Positions 6,569 to 8,219 of a DNA stretch of 8,219 bases are shown in pieces (position 1 is the first letter of the stretch; each line of letters begins with the position of its first letter). The stretch comes from an uncultured Eubacteriales bacterium (lineage in GTDB: Bacteria > Bacillota_A > Clostridia > Christensenellales > Aristaeellaceae): NCBI GenBank assembly GCA_902795555.1, contig CADBLV010000390.1, positions 1 through 8,219 of the forward strand. Reading direction: 5' to 3'. A program made the position numbers and the translations under genes. The notes beneath the pieces were generated by a model. That model saw only the letters and a list, made by a program, of their open reading frames with translations. It was not told the origin of the DNA and made no database searches.

Positions 6569-6835
6569 ATGCTTATGTCGCTTGATTTAAATGTGTCTGA
6601 TGGAACAAAAGAGCTTGCGAGTATAGAGAACATATCCAGGAATCTCGGGCTGATTTCTGATGTACTAGAAAAAGTGGGAAAAGAAAATTATCCTACCGTG
6701 CTCTGTTTGATAAAGCATTTCTTTTCATCCTTACGAACAAGATCCGGAGATGATCATGTTTCCTCCTTAACCCTGTTTTTTTTAGCGTTAAGGAGGAATA
6801 ATATTGCTCGTAGTCATGAGAGCAGGATAATATGA
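6569..6835 (+). CDS. Doubtful 88-codon open frame in AT-rich DNA
   Basis: The frame begins MLMSLDLNVSDGTKELASIE. I recognise no family. No convincing ribosome binding site precedes the ATG, and the last third runs through the perfect inverted repeat at 6760-6798, which argues against real coding there. The DNA is much lower in GC than ftsH (26 of 60 at 6601-6660 by count). It may be the 5' fragment of a lost gene or not coding at all. Apart from this frame, 6523-6742 shows nothing I can name. Confidence 0.15.
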   Translation: MLMSLDLNVSDGTKELASIENISRNLGLISDVLEKVGKENYPTVLCLIKHFFSSLRTRSGDDHVSSLTLFFLALRRNNIARSHESRII

Positions 6836-6845
6836 TCTCTCCGGA
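6743..6845 (+). promoter_or_regulatory. Candidate structured RNA leader with three-way junction
   Basis: Three nested helices can form. P1: 6743-6757 with 6832-6845, 14 pairs with a single bulged T at 6751. P2: TTCCTCCTTAAC (6760-6771) with GTTAAGGAGGAA (6787-6798), 12 perfect pairs around a 15-base loop holding eight Ts. P3: TGCTC (6805-6809) with GAGCA (6820-6824), 10-base loop. Junction strands are 2, 6 and 7 bases. P2 hides an AAGGAGG Shine-Dalgarno sequence that precedes an 8-codon mini-frame (TTG 6804 to TAA 6828). The 3' arm of P1 includes the first three bases of GGAGGG (6843-6848), which serves the ATG at 6856. This is the layout of a translation-controlling leader. I do not recognise a known riboswitch core. 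It could instead be a DNA inverted-repeat element. Confidence 0.4.
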
Positions 6846-6855
6846 GGGATGTCGA

Positions 6856-6972
6856 ATGGAACTGCGAGTGCTGAATTCTTTTCTGACTGTTTATATATTC
6901 GACAGTCAACACCTGATCTCCTTTTGGGAATCACCTCCTTTTGGTATTTTCATTGGTCTTTTGACACCTTAA
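6856..6972 (+). pseudogene. Stub of a LysR-type regulator gene
   Basis: A well-placed ribosome binding site (GGAGGG, 6843-6848, seven bases upstream) leads into MELRVLNSFLTV. This closely resembles the conserved start of LysR-type regulators (typically MELRVLRYFLAV), whose helix-turn-helix should follow. Instead the frame continues as unrelated sequence and stops at 6970. The match ends at an inverted repeat (6884-6908), suggesting that the rest was deleted or replaced there. Twelve residues is a short basis; an unrelated 38-residue peptide is the alternative. Confidence 0.35.
6884..6908. other. Inverted repeat at the end of the LysR-like stub
   Basis: TGACTGT (6884-6890) and ACAGTCA (6902-6908) are inverted copies separated by 11 AT-rich bases. 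This is the spacing of a dimeric regulator's operator, or a scar at a rearrangement point. No flanking gene shows it to be functional. The stretch 6909-7020 holds nothing else I can name. Confidence 0.35.
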
Positions 6973-7025
6973 TCATGGATATGAATGTCCGGGGTGATGT
7001 GAAACAGATACACCCGACAAAGCAC

Positions 7026-7054
7026 TTGCAATATGAATGACAATGTAATATAAT
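7026..7054 (+). promoter_or_regulatory. Promoter of the antitoxin gene
   Basis: -35 box TTGCAA (7026-7031), 17-base spacer and perfect -10 box TATAAT (7049-7054). Transcription would start near 7061, about 28 bases before the antitoxin ATG, and the AT-rich context supports it. The overlapping operator suggests autorepression. Confidence 0.7.
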
Positions 7055-7058
7055 TGTC
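7039..7058. promoter_or_regulatory. Probable antitoxin operator over the -10 box
   Basis: GACAAT (7039-7044) and ATTGTC (7053-7058) form an inverted repeat with an 8-base centre and cover the -10 box. RelB/DinJ-type antitoxins are ribbon-helix-helix proteins that bind such palindromes and repress their own promoter. Binding by this antitoxin is inferred from position. Confidence 0.5.
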
Positions 7059-7088
7059 TTACCGAATCCTAAAGAGGAGGAAGTAAGG

Positions 7089-7397
7089 ATGTCGACTTCA
7101 TTATTGCAGGTAAGGGTTGATGATTCTCTAAAAGATCAAGCAGCCCGCGTATTTGATAATCTCGGAATTGATATATCTACGGCGGTCAGGATGTTCCTGA
7201 AACGGGCAGTTATGGATAACGGAATACCTTTCCGCATGACATTGCCGAAGGAGCCGTTTTCTGCTGAACGCGGCTACAGGGCGATGCAGGAAATCAGCGA
7301 ATCTGCTCAACGAAACGGCGTATCAGATTTGTCACTCGATGAGATCAACGCAGAAATTGAGGCATCGCGGTCAGAAAGAAATGTTGTTACTGTATGA
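7089..7397 (+). CDS. RelB/DinJ-family antitoxin, apparently without partner toxin
   Basis: 102 residues; ATG 7089 follows GAGGAGG (7074-7080) by eight bases. The N-terminus has the ribbon-helix-helix pattern of the RelB/DinJ family: beta strand LLQVRVDD (5-12), helix SLKDQAARVFDNLG (13-26), then the family signature ISTAVRMFLKRAV...GIPF (29-48). The C-terminal LSLDEINAEIEASR matches the segment that wraps the toxin in this family. It would bind DNA at 7039-7058 and neutralise a RelE/YafQ-type mRNA nuclease. No such gene follows on the plus strand: the next 100 bases carry the opposite-strand VapC remnant. It is therefore an orphan, acting on a toxin encoded elsewhere or left after toxin loss. 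The family call is secure; the partner is unknown. Confidence 0.85.
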   Translation: MSTSLLQVRVDDSLKDQAARVFDNLGIDISTAVRMFLKRAVMDNGIPFRMTLPKEPFSAERGYRAMQEISESAQRNGVSDLSLDEINAEIEASRSERNVVTV

Positions 7398-7413
7398 AAT
7401 ACTACTGCTCCAG

Positions 7414-7549
7414 TCAGTCTTCGATTTGCAAACCGGGGACGTGCTCAAACTCGCGGACGTTGTGCGTAATCAGTGTCAGGTTAAGAGTTCCCGGCAATCA
7501 TGGTGTCCCGATCCCTGATTCGAGAACCGTTCAGTGAAAGAAACGCCAT
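7414..7549 (-). pseudogene. Remnant of a VapC/PIN-domain toxin gene (5'-truncated, frameshifted)
   Basis: Read leftwards, one frame gives GSRIRDRDTMIAGN and a stop. After a one-base-equivalent shift the next frame gives LNLTLITHNVREFEHVPG followed by LQIED and TGA. Joined, they match the C-terminal third of VapC-type PIN ribonucleases, including the conserved Asp of the DTMIAG motif and the NVREFE..PGL..E(D/N)W ending. The terminal Trp appears to have become TGA, since CTGGAGCAG then TAG continues in frame. The N-terminal two thirds, with the other catalytic acids, are absent. The gene is therefore dead. It is convergent with the DinJ-like antitoxin gene and is not that gene's natural partner type. 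Confidence 0.7.
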
Positions 7550-7769
7550 GATCTCTCATGCGTGTGCTGCAGTGTGGGTAGGTATCCAAGCGCCTTGCGG
7601 AGCTGAACTATTCGACACGCTGCTGAAAGCGCTGAAAGATCTGGAAGCCGGCAACACGGCTGACGATATTGACTATGAATGGCAAGGGAACGTCTGCAAA
7701 GCGCATCCGTACCAGCCGGAGAATCGTCGGATTGTCTATAAGGAGCAGAGGACAGGTGATTCGAAATGA
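7548..7769 (+). CDS. Small protein of unknown function, coupled to the following kinase-like gene
   Basis: 73 codons from ATG 7548. The frame is open from ATG 7500 too, but that part overlaps the VapC remnant on the other strand. Neither start has a good ribosome binding site, so the true 5' end may have been lost. The C-terminal part looks like genuine protein: LFDTLLKALKDLEAG, then ADDIDYEWQGN, then AHPYQPENRRIVYKEQ. Its stop codon overlaps the next start as ATGA (7766-7769), a typical translational-coupling arrangement and the main reason to believe it is coding. I recognise no family, signal peptide or membrane segment. Confidence 0.4.
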   Translation: MISHACAAVWVGIQAPCGAELFDTLLKALKDLEAGNTADDIDYEWQGNVCKAHPYQPENRRIVYKEQRTGDSK

Positions 7770-8219
7770 AGCTGTTTATCATTACCGGTACCTGCGGGTC
7801 CGGCAAATCCACCATGAAGGACGAACTGGCGGCGAGGCTGGACCTGAACCGGTATGCTTGTGTCGATTCGGACGAAACAGGCCTCAACTGGTGGGACTAT
7901 GCCGGCACCGAACGGGAAGAACTGTACGGCGTGGACAGCCTGCGGGAGGCTTTCCGGATTGCCGGCGGAAGAAATCTGGTCTTCGTGACCTGCATGGCTC
8001 CCCATGATTACATGACGAAAGCAGTTGTGCCGGAGGAATTGACCGCCACCTTCAATATCGCGCTGTGGGCAAAGGATCAGATCATTGATCAGCGCCTGCG
8101 GGCCAGGCCCAAAGAGCGGGGCTTCATCACGGACGAAGCGATTCGGCCCCACATCGAATACAATCAGTGGATCGGCCGAAACCGGGGCAAATATCAGCTG
8201 TTTATCGACACGGAAAACC
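7766..8219 (+). CDS. P-loop kinase-like ATPase, N-terminal part (runs off the window)
   Basis: 151 codons to the window edge, no stop. It opens MKLFIITGTCGSGKST: a hydrophobic strand then Walker A GTCGSGKS (8-15). ACVDSDETGLNWWDY (31-45) supplies an acidic patch expected to hold the acceptor substrate or magnesium. A second hydrophobic strand is NLVFVTCMAP. The later QIIDQRLRARPKERGF segment, rich in arginines, resembles the lid of small nucleotide/shikimate-type kinases. This pattern fits the broad P-loop (AAA_33-like) kinase group that phosphorylates small molecules or nucleotides; the substrate cannot be inferred. The start overlaps the previous stop (ATGA), so expression is probably coupled. 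There is no signal peptide; cytosolic. Confidence 0.78.
   Translation, partial: MKLFIITGTCGSGKSTMKDELAARLDLNRYACVDSDETGLNWWDYAGTEREELYGVDSLREAFRIAGGRNLVFVTCMAPHDYMTKAVVPEELTATFNIALWAKDQIIDQRLRARPKERGFITDEAIRPHIEYNQWIGRNRGKYQLFIDTEN

Noticed and set aside
6927..6942. Sequence resembling the 3' end of 16S rRNA (GGAATCACCTCCTTTT)
   Set aside because: Differs from the canonical end and lacks any rRNA sequence upstream; it is more simply a minus-strand ribosome-binding-like AAAGGAGGTGATT.
7531..8152. Minus-strand frames opposite the small gene and kinase
   Set aside because: They are antisense to the kinase gene with its clear Walker A motif and show no motifs of their own.

Overview
The window looks like chromosomal DNA of a gut-type Clostridia (Bacillota) bacterium. 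The inference rests on strong AGGAGG-type ribosome binding sites, sigma-A-like promoters with 17-base spacers, an FtsH with the HEIGH motif I associate with clostridial proteins, an EAL protein with C-terminal sensor-like sequence, and a secreted phosphatase-family protein. No species assignment is possible from the sequence alone.

Left part (1-4044): a divergent pair of transcription units. The 5' part of a gene for an exported tyrosine-phosphatase-family protein runs leftwards off the window (minus strand, 480 to 1). A cytoplasmic GH32 fructan hydrolase (levanase/beta-fructosidase type, 730-2223) runs rightwards, followed by an EAL-domain cyclic-di-GMP phosphodiesterase (2368-4044). All three genes have a recognisable TTGTGA-17-TAWAAT promoter. 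The GH32 and EAL promoters also share an ungapped ~52-base repeat, and the EAL promoter starts inside the GH32 stop codon.

Middle part (4045-6309): a 417-base gap holds an array of diverged 76-79-base repeats (core TGAGTGTAACC) and two strong hairpins. It is followed by a complete, GC-rich ftsH (4462-6309), the membrane AAA+ zinc protease. All metal, nucleotide and arginine-finger residues checked are present.

Right part (6310-8219): a patchwork. It begins with a hairpin, a pair of 42-base direct repeats exactly 130 bases apart, and between them an array of six 11-base units. AT-rich DNA follows that can fold into a three-way-junction RNA (6743-6845), and its 3' arm leads into the ribosome binding site of what looks like a LysR-regulator stub. 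Next come a RelB/DinJ antitoxin gene with its own promoter and operator but no toxin downstream, and a frameshifted, 5'-truncated VapC/PIN toxin remnant on the opposite strand. The window ends with a small gene of unknown function overlapping by ATGA the start of a P-loop kinase-like gene that runs off the edge. This stretch reads as accumulated remnants of mobile or toxin-antitoxin material beside core genes. I see no complete, clearly new multi-gene system. The most unusual unexplained structures are the three-way-junction element, the 11-base array and the repeats upstream of ftsH.
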